DNA of 64,000 nucleotides from NCBI GenBank assembly GCA_009731375.1, contig BJOX01000371.1, forward strand, positions 284,177 to 348,176, read 5' to 3'. Source of the stretch: Paulinella micropora (Eukaryota; Cercozoa; Imbricatea; Euglyphida). The translations under genes were made by a program, and so were the position numbers. Below are positions 38,603 to 51,625 of the stretch, piece after piece (within the stretch, counting starts at the first letter, position 1; each line of letters begins with the position of its first letter). Below the pieces are notes generated by a model. That model saw only the letters and a list, made by a program, of their open reading frames with translations, had not been told where the DNA came from and did not search any database.

Positions 38603-38876
38603 AATATTTCGTTAGGACTGCTACCTGTGCCACCAGTTTTTTTTTTTTGGAAATTTTCGCCTTGGACTACTTTGAGAAAAGCAGAAAAGTCCAAAAGACT
38701 TCTTCTGTATTGAGTGCCACCATAGACATTATTTGGAGACGTTGATTAATAGGAAGAGAGATAATGGCTTAAATCTGCTTTTTTTTTGAAATCAATAGGA
38801 GAGCGAATTTAGCCGTTATCTCTCTTGCTACCCCCGATGTCTCCAAATGCCGTCTTATAGTGGCACCTATACTACT
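38603..38876 (-). repeat. Right terminal inverted repeat
   Basis: 274 bp, reverse complement of 20430-20698 apart from a few substitutions and a longer A/T run. It ends CCTATACTACT. Confidence 0.95.
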
Positions 38877-38882
38877 CGTATA
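38877..38882. other. Target-site duplication CGTATA (right)
   Basis: Matches 20424-20429. (CATA)n and one GGGAGAGGTCTTTCCGTCCG minisatellite core (38918) follow, continuing the array interrupted at 20423. Confidence 0.9.
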
Positions 38883-39096
38883 CATACATACATACATACA
38901 TACATACATACATACATAGGGAGAGGTCTTTCCGTCCGCTTCAGAAGCTGCACGGAAACATCAAGGTATGCATATGTATGTATGTATGTATGTATGCATG
39001 CATGCATATGCATGCATGCGTATGTATGTATGTATGTATGTTGTAGTGTCTCGCCAGGTGATCCAGAGAGCATGCACGGTAGACTATCTATCTATG

Positions 39097-39149
<53 letters not shown>
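38883..39149. repeat. (CATA)n, (TATG)n and (TATC)n arrays
   Basis: The continuation of the split minisatellite, then TATG/CATG words (about 38968-39040), then a long (TATC)n run leading into the next dispersed repeat. Confidence 0.95.
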
Positions 39150-39151
<2 letters not shown>

Positions 39152-39536
39152 TATCGCTCCTGTGCAGTCAAAAATTGGACTAATCTTCCTCTAGTCCGTA
39201 TTGGTGACTGCATTCCATCATAGCCGTCCACTGTTGCATAGCCCGGGCTAGGTCCCTGCGGGGGTTTAGGCCTCATACAATGTCATCATTGTAGCTTGCG
39301 CAAGCTTACGGTGCTCAAAACACTTGGACTAACGGCTTCCTTTTCTTTCTCTTCTTCCTTATCCTCCCACTCTCCATTCCTAGATTGCCTTTTTCTTCAA
39401 CGTCCTTCCTCCTCTTCTTTTTCCAGAACACAGTCTACCCGTGATTCCCATCCCGGACACATGCACAGTACACAAATTATTGTTTGATGTGAAACTGCGT
39501 TCCTTTGCAAGGACTACATTCCTTTGCGACATCTCA
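39150..39536 (+). repeat. Dispersed repeat family A, copy 1
   Basis: Runs from TTATCGCTCCTGTGCAGTCA to TTGCGACATCTC and then straight into (ATCT)n. It is truncated at its 5' side relative to the copy at 40545-41037. Small frames inside it recur only because the repeat recurs. Confidence 0.85.
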
Positions 39537-39868
39537 TCTATCTATCTTTCTATCTATCTATCTATCTATCTAGATTAAATACCAGTTTGCGCTAAGTGCC
39601 CAATTGACTGGCTTTCCAAATATCTACGTACATACATTGATACATACATACATACATACATACATAAATACATACATACATACATACATACATACCAAAG
39701 TAGCACCAGACTGGAAGCCCGCAACCATGTAACCCATGCCCTAGTGTATGTATGTATGTATGTATGTATTTATGTATTTATGTATGTATGTATGTACGTG
39801 TGTATGTATGTGTGTGTGTATGTATGTATGTATGTACGTGTGTATGTATGTGTGTGCATGTGTGTATG

Positions 39869-39922
<54 letters not shown>

Positions 39923-39977
39923 ATGTATGTGTGCATGTATGTATGTATGCATGTATTTATGTATGTGTGTACGAAAA

Positions 39978-40021
<44 letters not shown>

Positions 40022-40076
40022 GTAGGTGGATAGGTCTAGATAGCTAGATAGATAGCTAGATAGATAGCTAGCTAGC

Positions 40077-40118
<42 letters not shown>

Positions 40119-40135
40119 GATAGATATAGATAGAT

Positions 40136-40166
<31 letters not shown>

Positions 40167-40265
40167 TGGTTTATCAGCTCTGCATATCCGAAGACATAGT
40201 TATCCATTCCACCCAGCCACCCGAAGGTGATTGGGCAGCGGGCTGGAGTTGAACACTCTGAGTCC

Positions 40266-40312
<47 letters not shown>

Positions 40313-40387
40313 CTAGATCGATAGATCTAGATCTAGATCTAGATCGATAGATCTACATCGATAGATCTACATCGATAGATCTACATC

Positions 40388-40420
<33 letters not shown>

Positions 40421-40501
40421 TAGATAGATAGATAGGTAGATAGATAGGTAGGTTGGTAGGTAGGTAGGAAGGTTGATAGATAGATAGACAGATAGACAGA
40501 C

Positions 40502-40544
<43 letters not shown>
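39537..40544. repeat. (TATC)n, (TACA)n, (TATG)n and (GATA)n arrays
   Basis: Tetranucleotide arrays with two short unique islands (about 39572-39630 and 40168-40262). GATC-rich variants (AGATCTAGATCGATAG) occur at 40309-40390. No gene is seen. Confidence 0.9.
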
Positions 40545-41520
<976 letters not shown>

Positions 41521-42738
41521 GTCTGTCTGTCTGTTTGACAGCCAGAATGTACTGGCCAGGCAAATCGACGTGTTCTTACTTCGATGCTTGGAAAGCAAAT
41601 CAGCTGCTGGGCAGCTGACTGAGCCATACTACGGGCGTTCAATCGACAAAAACAGCCAACTTTGATCATATTTTCCTCTACCATCAGTAAGGCTACGAAT
41701 ATTCTCAAGGCATTATTTGAAATGACACAGCAAGGGCTTTCGAACAATTTGCTTAGAATTGTTGTATCTGAAACATTGATTGAGAAAAACAATATCAACG
41801 TTTAGCGAGTTTTGCCGCTTGAATGTCCCCAGCCCGGTCATGTTTTAAATTCGTGCTTGCTTGAAGAGGCAGCTGTCCACTCAAGTGAGATACAGACACA
41901 AGAAAGACCACTGAAACGAGCCTGAGAGCGAATGCAATATTAACCTTAGGTCTTACAAAGTCCTTTTCTTTTCTTGACTCCCCCCTTGTACTTCGAGTCC
42001 ACGGTGAGAATATGGGAAAGTCCTGACTCTTGCATGCTATGTACTAGGCTAGCCGCTTGAAAATTGAATCAACTGGTTTTAACTCGACAGATAGTACTAC
42101 AGATGACTTTTTGGAAAGCCAAGCAACTGGTGCAGTAGATCGTGTTGTCAGATAACATTCAAGTCACCCGGTAGGACCTGACAAATGCGTTACGTCCGTA
42201 ACATGCACAAATGCCAAAACATACCCTAAACACTGTCAACAACCCATAAGCCGGTGCTGGCCATAAATTCACCGTGAGTAACGGGAAAAACAGCTAAATT
42301 TCACGGAATTTTCGTGTACAATAAATTTTCCATAACTTCTACATTTGCTACAAAAGGGTCGGGTCAACGCTATGAATGTGGGGTTAATCAATAAGGATGC
42401 CACAGCAACAAAAAAAAATTGTGTACTACTGACTTGATTTACATCCTAATAAACTCTAATAACAGTATATTTACATCCTAATAACCGTAGTGGCCAATCC
42501 GGTAAACGGTTAAGTGTAAAATATAGGATTTAAGGCCCTATGGGATTTAAGCTTCCAAGCTTTTCCCCCATACCCCTTTATCCTACTAATACAATTTTAA
42601 AACCCGAAGTATTCTTCAAAACCGGAAATGTAATAAGAATTCATCTTAAAATACATTTAATAACAAGGAACACTTCCACGAATGAATTCCCGTAAAAACC
42701 AATAACGTAATAACGATGTAGAATACCGTGGGTGTTAC
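41521..42738. other. Unique sequence without recognisable gene
   Basis: About 1.2 kb of ordinary-composition sequence. The longest frame is about 95 codons with no domain or bias. I see nothing specific in it. Confidence 0.5.
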
Positions 42739-42752
42739 AGATAGATAGATAA

Positions 42753-42804
<52 letters not shown>

Positions 42805-42813
42805 GTAGGTAGG

Positions 42814-42855
<42 letters not shown>

Positions 42856-42858
42856 CTA

Positions 42859-42916
<58 letters not shown>

Positions 42917-43020
42917 GCATGGATGGATAGATAGATGGATTGATAGATAAATAAATGGATAGATGGATAGATAGATAGATAGATAGATATATAGATAGAT
43001 AGATAGATAGATAGATAGAT
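42739..43020. repeat. (GATA)n array
   Basis: About 280 bases of GATA tetramers with GGTA and GGAT variants. Confidence 0.95.
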
Positions 43021-43550
43021 GAGATATCGACTAATGTCAGAAAAAAGGAGCTTCTGATTTCGTCAACCAAGGAAGTCTGTGAGTAAAGTATTAACCCGAT
43101 GCCCAGCTAAGCCGTGATGTTTGCACGGAAGGACTGATACAGGCGATACCAAATCTCCCTAGTACCAGGCGGGGCCAGGGCTCGTTCCATAAGCGCCCCT
43201 TGCAGAACGAGCTCCCACCTCCATTACAGAGGACCCAGTAAGCAGATGGAGTTTCGAGACTGTTCGACAGTCTAGTATAAACCGACAGAGCACTGTGGGT
43301 TTTATTCCGGGCTCAACAAGCGAGAAAGGGCACCCTGAGGGAACAGGATTGTGCTTCCCGTCGCTATTTCGGCATGTGACTTATAGGCGTATGGCTAGGC
43401 ACACATAAGGCACCCCACCACGGGCCCAGCACACCCACACCATCCCCTGATTCTCTGTCTGTCGACAGATGGCACCCATTTCAAAAAAACCAAGCCCAAG
43501 GGAGGGTCAGTGACACCTCAAGTGGCCTTGGTTCGCTCCGTGGAGTAAGT
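43021..43550 (-). repeat. Dispersed repeat family B, copy 1 (longest)
   Basis: On the minus strand it ends TTTCTGACATTAGTCGATATCTC and runs directly into (ATCT)n. It contains the near-palindrome GACTGTTCGACAGTC. It extends further 5' than the copies at 44534 and 49185. A short fragment with only the last 25 or so bases occurs again at 43564-43590. Confidence 0.8.
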
Positions 43551-43590
43551 GATGAGATCAACTGATGAGATATCGACTAATGTCAGAAAA

Positions 43591-43820
43591 GATAGATAGA
43601 CAGATAGATGGATAGATAGATGAATAGATGAATGGATAGATGTAACAATAGATAGATGGATAGATAGATAGATAGATAGATAGATGGATAGATAGATAGA
43701 TAGATAGATAGAGAGATAGATATATAGATAGATATATAGATAGATATATAGATAGATATATAGATTGATAGATTGATAGATTGATAGATTGATAGATAGA
43801 TGGATGGATAGATAGATATA
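43591..43820. repeat. (GATA)n / (GATT)n array
   Basis: GATA tetramers with GATG, TATA and GATT variants. An AT-rich unique island follows at 43821-44114 with no gene. Confidence 0.9.
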
Positions 43821-44114
43821 GATTGATGATAATTATGAAAATACGATGCAAACGCGATGGTGCAAACACAATGGAGCAAACACGATGAGCGCGTTCTATT
43901 ATGATTGTATATTTAAGTTTATTTATGATATAAATTCATATTAACATCAATTATAACATAGCCGGTACCGGTACGTATACATATTAATATTTATACTAAT
44001 GTTTCAATTTCGAAATTTATAATTATTGTTTTCAAATTGATATATACTGAACAAACTAATAAATAACTAAGCTAAACGACGGAAAACACGCGATGAGGAT
44101 AAATGACGGGGCAC

Positions 44115-44166
<52 letters not shown>

Positions 44167-44291
44167 TAGATAGATAGATAGATGGAAAGATAGATAGATA
44201 GATAGATAGATAGCTAGATAGATAGATAGATAGATCGATAGATAGAAGATAGATAGATAGATAGATAGATAGATGGATGGATGGATGGATG

Positions 44292-44322
<31 letters not shown>

Positions 44323-44396
44323 TAGATAGATAGATTAGATAGATAGCTAGATAGCTAGATAGCTAGATAGCTAGATAGATAGATAGATAGATAGAC

Positions 44397-44448
<52 letters not shown>

Positions 44449-44533
44449 TAGATAGATAGATAGATAGATAGGTAGATAGATAGATAGATAGATAGATGGA
44501 TGGATGGATGGATGGATAGATAGATAGATAGAT
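44115..44533. repeat. (GATA)n array with GCTA and GGAT variants
   Basis: About 420 bases of GATA tetramers. Confidence 0.95.
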
Positions 44534-44961
44534 GAAATATCGACTAATGTCAGAAAAAAGGAGCTTGTGATTTCGTCAACCAGGAAGTCTGTGGGTAAAG
44601 TATTAACCCGATGCCCAGCTAAGCCGTGATGTTTGCACGGAAGGGACTGATACAGGCAATACCAAAGCTCCCTAGTACCAGGCGGGGCCAGGGCTCGTTC
44701 CATAAAGCGCCCCTTGCAGAACGAGCTCCCACCTCCATTACAGAGGGCCCAGTAAGCAGATGGAGTTTCGAGACTGTTCGACAGTCTAGTATAAACCGAC
44801 AGAGCACTGTGGGTTTTATTCCGGGCTCAACAAGCGAGAAAGGGCACCCTGAGGGAACATGATTGTGCTTCCCGTCGCTATTTCGGCATATGACTTATAG
44901 GCGTATGGCTAGGCACACATAAGGCACCCCACCACGGGCGCAGCACACCCACACCATCCCC

Positions 44962-44962
<1 letters not shown>
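44534..44962 (-). repeat. Dispersed repeat family B, copy 2
   Basis: Nearly identical to the first 430 bases of copy 1. The 3' end lies next to GATA tetramers and the 5' end is cut at ACACCATCCCCT, where another (GATA)n begins. Confidence 0.85.
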
Positions 44963-45038
<76 letters not shown>

Positions 45039-45660
45039 GGACGGATAGGATAGGATAGGATAGGATGGGATGGGATGGGATGGGATGGGATAGGATAGGA
45101 TAGGATAGGATAGGATGGGATGGGTTGGGATGGGATAGGATAGGATAGGATAGGATAGGATAGGATAGGATAGGATAGGATGGCATGGGATGGGATAGGA
45201 TAGGATAGGATAGGATAGATATGATAGGATAGGCTAGGATAGGATAGGATGGGATAGGATGGGATAGGATAGGATAGGATAGGATAGGACAGGATAGGAT
45301 AAGATATGGAAGAAAGGCAGGTAGGGCAGGTTAGGTATGTATGTAGGTAGGTTAGGTAAGTAGGTAGGTAGGGTAGGTAGGTAGGTAGGGTAGGTGGGTA
45401 GGTGGGTAGGTAGGTAGGTTGGTAGGTAGGTAGGTAGGTAGGTCGGGTAGTGTGTATCCTACCTACCCTACCTGCATACCTACCCTACCTACCTACCTAC
45501 CCTACCTACCTACCTACCCTACCTACCTACCTACCTTACCTACCTACCTACCTACCTACCTACCCAACCTCCCTAACCAACAGGTAGTTTAGGTAGGATG
45601 GTAGGTAGGGTAGGTAGGTAGGTAGATGGGTAGAAAGGCTGGTACAATCGAAAATGCTTT
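44963..45660. repeat. (GATA)n, (GGATA)n and (GGTA)n/(TACC)n arrays
   Basis: GATA gives way to a pentamer GGATA/GGGAT array (about 45040-45310), then GGTA tetramers to about 45445. The strand bias then flips to TACC/CTAC tetramers (about 45460-45575) and back to GGTA (about 45580-45630). The flip forms a long inverted repeat. Confidence 0.93.
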
Positions 45661-46056
45661 GAAAACACACACAAACACATACATATATTCATACATGTAT
45701 ACAAACATACATACATACATACATACATACATACATACATACATACATACATTCATTCATACATACGTACATACCTACCTACCTACATAAACACATACAT
45801 ACATACATACATGCATACATACATACTTACATACACATACATACATACATACATACATACATACACATACACACACATACATACATACATACATACATAC
45901 ATACATACATACATACATGTATGCATACATACATATATGCATACATACATACATACATACATACATACCTACCTACCTACCTACCTACCTACATACACCT
46001 ACCTACCTACCTACATACATACATACATACATACATACATACATGAAATGCTTTAT
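45661..46056. repeat. (CATA)n / (TACC)n array
   Basis: CATA tetramers with a TACC block near 45967-46010. Unique sequence without a gene follows to about 46180. Confidence 0.95.
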
Positions 46057-46180
46057 AATATGCTCTCTCTCAGATCCACACTAGTTAGAATATAATAAAA
46101 AAGCTTTGAAATTTCCTTGCTTTATTGTTTTTATCAGTGGTAGAGGCTATTCCGACGGGCCCCCGACATGAGGGACTCAA

Positions 46181-46259
46181 AATATGTATGCATGTATATG
46201 TATGTATGTATGTATGTATCTATGTATGTATGTATGCATGCAAGTGTGCATGTGTGTGC

Positions 46260-46297
<38 letters not shown>

Positions 46298-46585
46298 ATG
46301 CATGTATGTATGTATGTATGAATGTATGTATGTATGTATATGTGTGAGTGTGTGTGTGTGTTTGTATGTATGTATGTATGTATGTATGTATGTATGTTAT
46401 GTATGCATGTATGTATGTATGTATGTATGTATGTAGACGATTGGCGGTACGAAGCAGAGCAATCGATAAGGTGCTCAGGGATAGATAGATAGATAGATAG
46501 ATAGATAGACAGATAGATAGATAGATAGATAGCAGTATGAGAAATGACACGGTTTATTGTTATTGCTTAGTATGTCCGTTGTATA

Positions 46586-46632
<47 letters not shown>

Positions 46633-46640
46633 ATCTATCA
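46181..46640. repeat. (TATG)n, (TG)n, (GATA)n and (TATC)n arrays
   Basis: TATG to about 46245, (TG)n, TATG again to about 46434, then short GATA and TATC arrays. The segment 46641-46919 is unique and mildly Pro/Ser-coding, without a recognisable gene. Confidence 0.9.
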
Positions 46641-46919
46641 ATCTTTCTGCTTAGTATGTCGCTTGCCTCGACCATCTATCTATCTACCTATCTATCTATC
46701 TTTGTCCTCCTCAAGACCCCACTCTCAATTTTGCCTTTTTCTTCAAACCCCTTGGAGAAGATTTTGCTCATGTCCACCCTTACGAAGATCCTTCGAGCCT
46801 CCTCGAAAAGAAGAGTCCAAAAGTGCACGTCCATCCGGACTATAAGTCACAACCCGGCATTGTCAACCCGGATTCCACCCACAGTGTTGACGCCGAGACA
46901 TACTCTCATTTCGTCCAAG

Positions 46920-47610
46920 NNNNNNNNNNNNNNNNNNNNNNNNNNNNNNNNNNNNNNNNNNNNNNNNNNNNNNNNNNNNNNNNNNNNNNNNNNNNNNNNN
47001 NNNNNNNNNNNNNNNNNNNNNNNNNNNNNNNNNNNNNNNNNNNNNNNNNNNNNNNNNNNNNNNNNNNNNNNNNNNNNNNNNNNNNNNNNNNNNNNNNNNN
47101 NNNNNNNNNNNNNNNNNNNNNNNNNNNNNNNNNNNNNNNNNNNNNNNNNNNNNNNNNNNNNNNNNNNNNNNNNNNNNNNNNNNNNNNNNNNNNNNNNNNN
47201 NNNNNNNNNNNNNNNNNNNNNNNNNNNNNNNNNNNNNNNNNNNNNNNNNNNNNNNNNNNNNNNNNNNNNNNNNNNNNNNNNNNNNNNNNNNNNNNNNNNN
47301 NNNNNNNNNNNNNNNNNNNNNNNNNNNNNNNNNNNNNNNNNNNNNNNNNNNNNNNNNNNNNNNNNNNNNNNNNNNNNNNNNNNNNNNNNNNNNNNNNNNN
47401 NNNNNNNNNNNNNNNNNNNNNNNNNNNNNNNNNNNNNNNNNNNNNNNNNNNNNNNNNNNNNNNNNNNNNNNNNNNNNNNNNNNNNNNNNNNNNNNNNNNN
47501 NNNNNNNNNNNNNNNNNNNNNNNNNNNNNNNNNNNNNNNNNNNNNNNNNNNNNNNNNNNNNNNNNNNNNNNNNNNNNNNNNNNNNNNNNNNNNNNNNNNN
47601 NNNNNNNNNN
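46920..47610. other. Assembly gap (691 N)
   Basis: Unknown bases. Family A sequence begins immediately after, so the gap probably contains the rest of that copy plus microsatellite. Confidence 0.99.
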
Positions 47611-47911
47611 CATAGCCCGGGCTAGGTCCCTGCGGGGGTTTAGGCCTCATACAATGTCATCATTGTAGCTTGCGCAAGCTTACGGTGCTCAAAACACTTG
47701 GACTAACGGCTTCCTTTTCTTTCTCTTCTTCCTTATCCTCCCACTCTCCATTCCTAGATTGCCTTTTTCTTCAACGTCCTTCCTCCTCTTCTTTTTCCAG
47801 AACACAGTCTACCCGTGATTCCCATCCCGGACACATGCACAGTACACAAATTATTGTTTGATGTGAAACTGCGTTCCTTTGCAAGGACTACATTCCTTTG
47901 CGACATCTCAT
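47611..47911 (+). repeat. Dispersed repeat family A, copy 3
   Basis: Begins at the gap edge and ends GCGACATCTCATCT, running into (ATCT)n. Nearly identical to copies 1 and 2. Confidence 0.85.
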
Positions 47912-47915
47912 CTAT

Positions 47916-48005
<90 letters not shown>

Positions 48006-48053
48006 GTCTGTCTGTCTATCTGTCTGTCTATCTATCTATCTATCTATCTATCC

Positions 48054-48095
<42 letters not shown>

Positions 48096-48157
48096 ATATC
48101 TATCTATATCTATCTATCTATCTATCTATCTGTCTGTCTGTCTGTCTATCTATCTAC

Positions 48158-48214
<57 letters not shown>

Positions 48215-48299
48215 CATCTATCCACTCATGCATCCATCCATTCATGCATCCATCCATCCATCCATCCATCCATCCATCCATCCATCCATCTATCCATCC

Positions 48300-48355
<56 letters not shown>

Positions 48356-48890
48356 GTCTATCTATCTGCTTAGTATATCTCTTGCCTCCGACTCGACCGA
48401 TTGCTCCGGCCCCGCTGTACCCGCGACCAACAGGTATCTATGTACGTATGCGTATATGCATGTATGTATGCATGTATGTATGTATGTATGTATGTATGTT
48501 GTGTATGTATGTATGTATGTATGTGTGTATGTGTGTATGTATGTATGTATGTATGTATGTATGTATGTGCGTATGTGTGTATGTGTGTATGTGTGTATGC
48601 GTGTATATGTGTGTATGTACGTATGTATGTATGTATTTATTTATGTATGTATGTTTGTAGGTATATTTGTAGGTATGTCTGTATGTCTGTATGTCTGTCT
48701 GTCTGTCTGTATGTATGTATGTATGTATGTATGTATATATGTATGTATGTATGTCTGTTATGTATGTTATGTATGTTAGGTATGTTATGTTATGTTATGT
48801 TATGTTATGTTATGTTATGTATGTATTTATGTATCTATGTATCTATGTATCTATGTATCTATGTATCTATGTATATATCTAATAGTATTA
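47912..48890. repeat. (TATC)n, (CATC)n and (TATG)n arrays
   Basis: TATC with TGTC and CATC variants to about 48370, a unique island of about 60 bases, then TATG/TGTG to about 48775 and TTATG/TATC to 48880. The following 48891-49100 is T-rich and unremarkable. It includes GTTGCTCTCTG...CACTCGTGGACAATTTGTC, which recurs in part at 50286. Confidence 0.9.
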
Positions 48891-49113
48891 CTGTGTGTGT
48901 CTCGCGTGTCTGTGCGTGTAAAACCTCTTGATATCCGTGATGACGATGCATATAATTTTCTATTACTACTGTCGTTAGCAAGCATCTATGTATCCAGGTG
49001 TTGCTCTCTGTCACACTCGTGGACAATTTGTCTATTTCTTACTGTGTCTATCTCTTACTATGTCTATTCTATCTATTATACGCTGTTTCTCAGTGCCTAT
49101 TTCTTACTATGTC

Positions 49114-49184
<71 letters not shown>

Positions 49185-49185
<1 letters not shown>

Positions 49186-49512
49186 CTGTTCCCTCAGGGT
49201 GCCCTTTCTCGCTTGTTGAGCCCGGAATAAAACCCACAGTGCTCTGTCGGTTTATACTAGACTGTCGAACAGTCTCGAAACTCCATCTGCTTACTGGGCC
49301 CTCTGTAATGGAGGTGGGAGCTCGTTCTGCAAGGGGCGCTTATGGAACGAGCCCTGGCCCCGCCTGGTACTAGGGAGCTTTGGTATCGCCTGTATCAGTC
49401 CCTTCCGTGCAAACATCACGGCTTAGCTGGGCATCGGGTTAATACTTTACCCACAGACTTCCTTGGTTGACGAAATCAGAAGCTCCTTTTTTCTGACATT
49501 AGTCGATATCTC
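49185..49512 (+). repeat. Dispersed repeat family B, copy 3
   Basis: Plus orientation, truncated at CTGTTCCCTCAGGGTGCC on its 5' side. It ends GTCGATATCTC followed by (ATCT)n. Confidence 0.85.
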
Positions 49513-49623
49513 ATCTATCTATCTATCTATCTATCTAGATATCGATCTTGATATCTAGATTATCTAGATATCTATCTAGATATCTATAGATGTCTATTTA
49601 TTTATCTATCTATCTATCTATCT

Positions 49624-49845
49624 GTAGCTCGTTGCTCTTTTGCGATTTATCGCTCCTGTGCAGTCAAAAATTGGACTAATCTTCCTCTAGTCCGTATCGG
49701 TGACTGCATTCCGTCATAGCCGTCCAGTGTTGCATAGCCCGGGCTAGGTCCCTTCGGGGGTTTAGGCCTCATACAATGTCATCATTGTAGCTTGCGCAAG
49801 CTTACGGTGCTCAAAACACTTGGACTAACGGCTTCCTTTTCTTTC
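49624..49845 (+). repeat. Dispersed repeat family A, copy 4 (cut by gap)
   Basis: Starts GTAGCTCGTTGCTC, further 5' than copy 1 but short of copy 2. It is interrupted by a 10-N gap at 49846-49855. Confidence 0.8.
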
Positions 49846-49855
49846 NNNNNNNNNN

Positions 49856-50062
49856 AGGGCCTTATACAATGTCATCATTGTAGCTTGCGCAAGCTTACGG
49901 TGCTCAAACCACTTGGACTAACGGCTTCCTTTTCTTTCTCTTCTTCCGTATCCTCCCCACTCTCCATTCCTAGATTGCCTTTTTCTTCAACGACCTACAC
50001 AAATTGCTGTTTGATGTGAAACTGCGTTCATTTGCAAGGACTACATTCCTTTGCGATGTCTC

Positions 50063-50063
<1 letters not shown>
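49856..50063 (+). repeat. Dispersed repeat family A, copy 5
   Basis: Resumes with CTTATACAATGTCATCATTG, repeating sequence already present before the gap, so it is a second partial copy. It lacks an internal block of roughly 60 bases (CCTCCTCTTC to ATGCACAGT) and ends GCGATGTCTC next to (ATCT)n. Confidence 0.8.
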
Positions 50064-50115
<52 letters not shown>

Positions 50116-50137
50116 ATCTATCTAATCTATCTATCTG

Positions 50138-50185
<48 letters not shown>

Positions 50186-50203
50186 ATCTATCTAATCTAT
50201 CTA

Positions 50204-50259
<56 letters not shown>

Positions 50260-50280
50260 GATCTATCTATCTATCGATCT
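50064..50280. repeat. (TATC)n array
   Basis: TATC tetramers with TAATC interruptions. Unique sequence at 50281-50520 follows, with no gene. Confidence 0.95.
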
Positions 50281-50514
50281 GCAGATGTTGCTCTCTGCTG
50301 CACTCGTGGACAATTTGTCTTCCAGCTGCCCCTCCGTCCCTATTCTTTGTCAACGCAACCTAGCGCAGCTGTCCAAGCCTTCTTCTCCACTTGCCGCTGA
50401 TTTATCCTTGACCGACCCTACTGTACCCGTCCTAAAGGGCCCGCATTCACCTCCCGATGGTCTACCCAACCATCTCGAGCCATTGTCGAAGTCGAAGGTA
50501 GGCGTGTGTATCTC

Positions 50515-51149
<635 letters not shown>

Positions 51150-51550
51150 ATTTATGTATTCGCGACTTGTCTAACCGCAAAGTATTAAACAAGCCTTAAA
51201 AAAATGAAAAACCAACATTAGACATATAGAAAACATACATAGAAAACAAAAAAAACATACCCTTGTTTTACAAAAAAACGACACATGAAGCACACTAAGA
51301 GAGATTTTGACAAAATAACGACAAAAACACCATTTTATTTCATAAAATTGTATATATACTGCGTATATATGGTTTTTGTCGTTATTTTGTCAAAATCTCT
51401 CTTAGTGTGCTTCATGTGTCGTTTTTTTGTAAAACAAGGGTATGTTTTTTTGTTTTCTATGTATGTTTTCTATATGTCTAATGTTGGTTTTTCATTTTTT
51501 TTAAGGCTTGTTTAATACTTTGCGGTTGGACAAGTCGCGAATACATAAAT
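51150..51550. mobile_element. Fold-back element with about 180-bp arms
   Basis: The left arm (51150-51333, ATTTATGTATTCGCGACTTG...) is repeated almost perfectly in inverted orientation at 51369-51550 (...CAAGTCGCGAATACATAAAT). The 35-base centre is AT-rich. Differences are a couple of short indels and CTAACCGC against TTGGACAAG-side GGTTGG. There is no coding capacity. It could be a fold-back transposon or MITE, a de novo palindrome, or a resolved hairpin end. Confidence 0.85.
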
Positions 51551-51625
51551 GATCACACCACAAAAACGGGGGGAAGGGGGGGCGGACACTCACGAAGTGA
51601 GTGGCGGGGGGGGGGGGGGGGGGGG

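Larger units (their letters stand above)
20430..38876. mobile_element. Maverick/Polinton-class element, 18,447 bp, both ends intact
   Basis: It is bounded by terminal inverted repeats of about 270 bp beginning 5'-AGTAGTATAGG and by a 6-bp target duplication CGTATA, inside a (CATA)n minisatellite. It encodes a retroviral-type integrase, a Maverick-type family B DNA polymerase, an adenain-like protease and a packaging ATPase, which is the diagnostic Polinton quartet. It also carries an S74-chaperone fibre protein, a 411-residue structural-looking protein, a basic Gly/Lys-rich protein, an ExoX-C-like pair and several small Cys-rich proteins. The interior is clearly AT-richer than the retrotransposon. 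Gaps at 24342, 24470, 26266, 27808, 28599, 31518, 33267 and 33899 interrupt genes. No major capsid protein is visible. Confidence 0.95.

Noticed and set aside
39296-39487. A 63-codon frame recurring at 40594 and 47670 (MRKLTVLKTLGLTASFSFSS)
   Set aside because: It recurs because dispersed repeat family A recurs. It carries no domain, is truncated in other copies, and more likely marks non-coding retroposon sequence.
43021-43550. Family B as a tRNA-derived SINE based on a GTTCGA word
   Set aside because: GTTCGA lies in the near-palindrome GACTGTTCGACAGTC and I found no A box at the right distance, so Pol III origin is not supported.
46557-47668. Frames of 235-350 codons across 46920-47610
   Set aside because: They consist almost entirely of N. 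The coding ends are repeat or short unique sequence.
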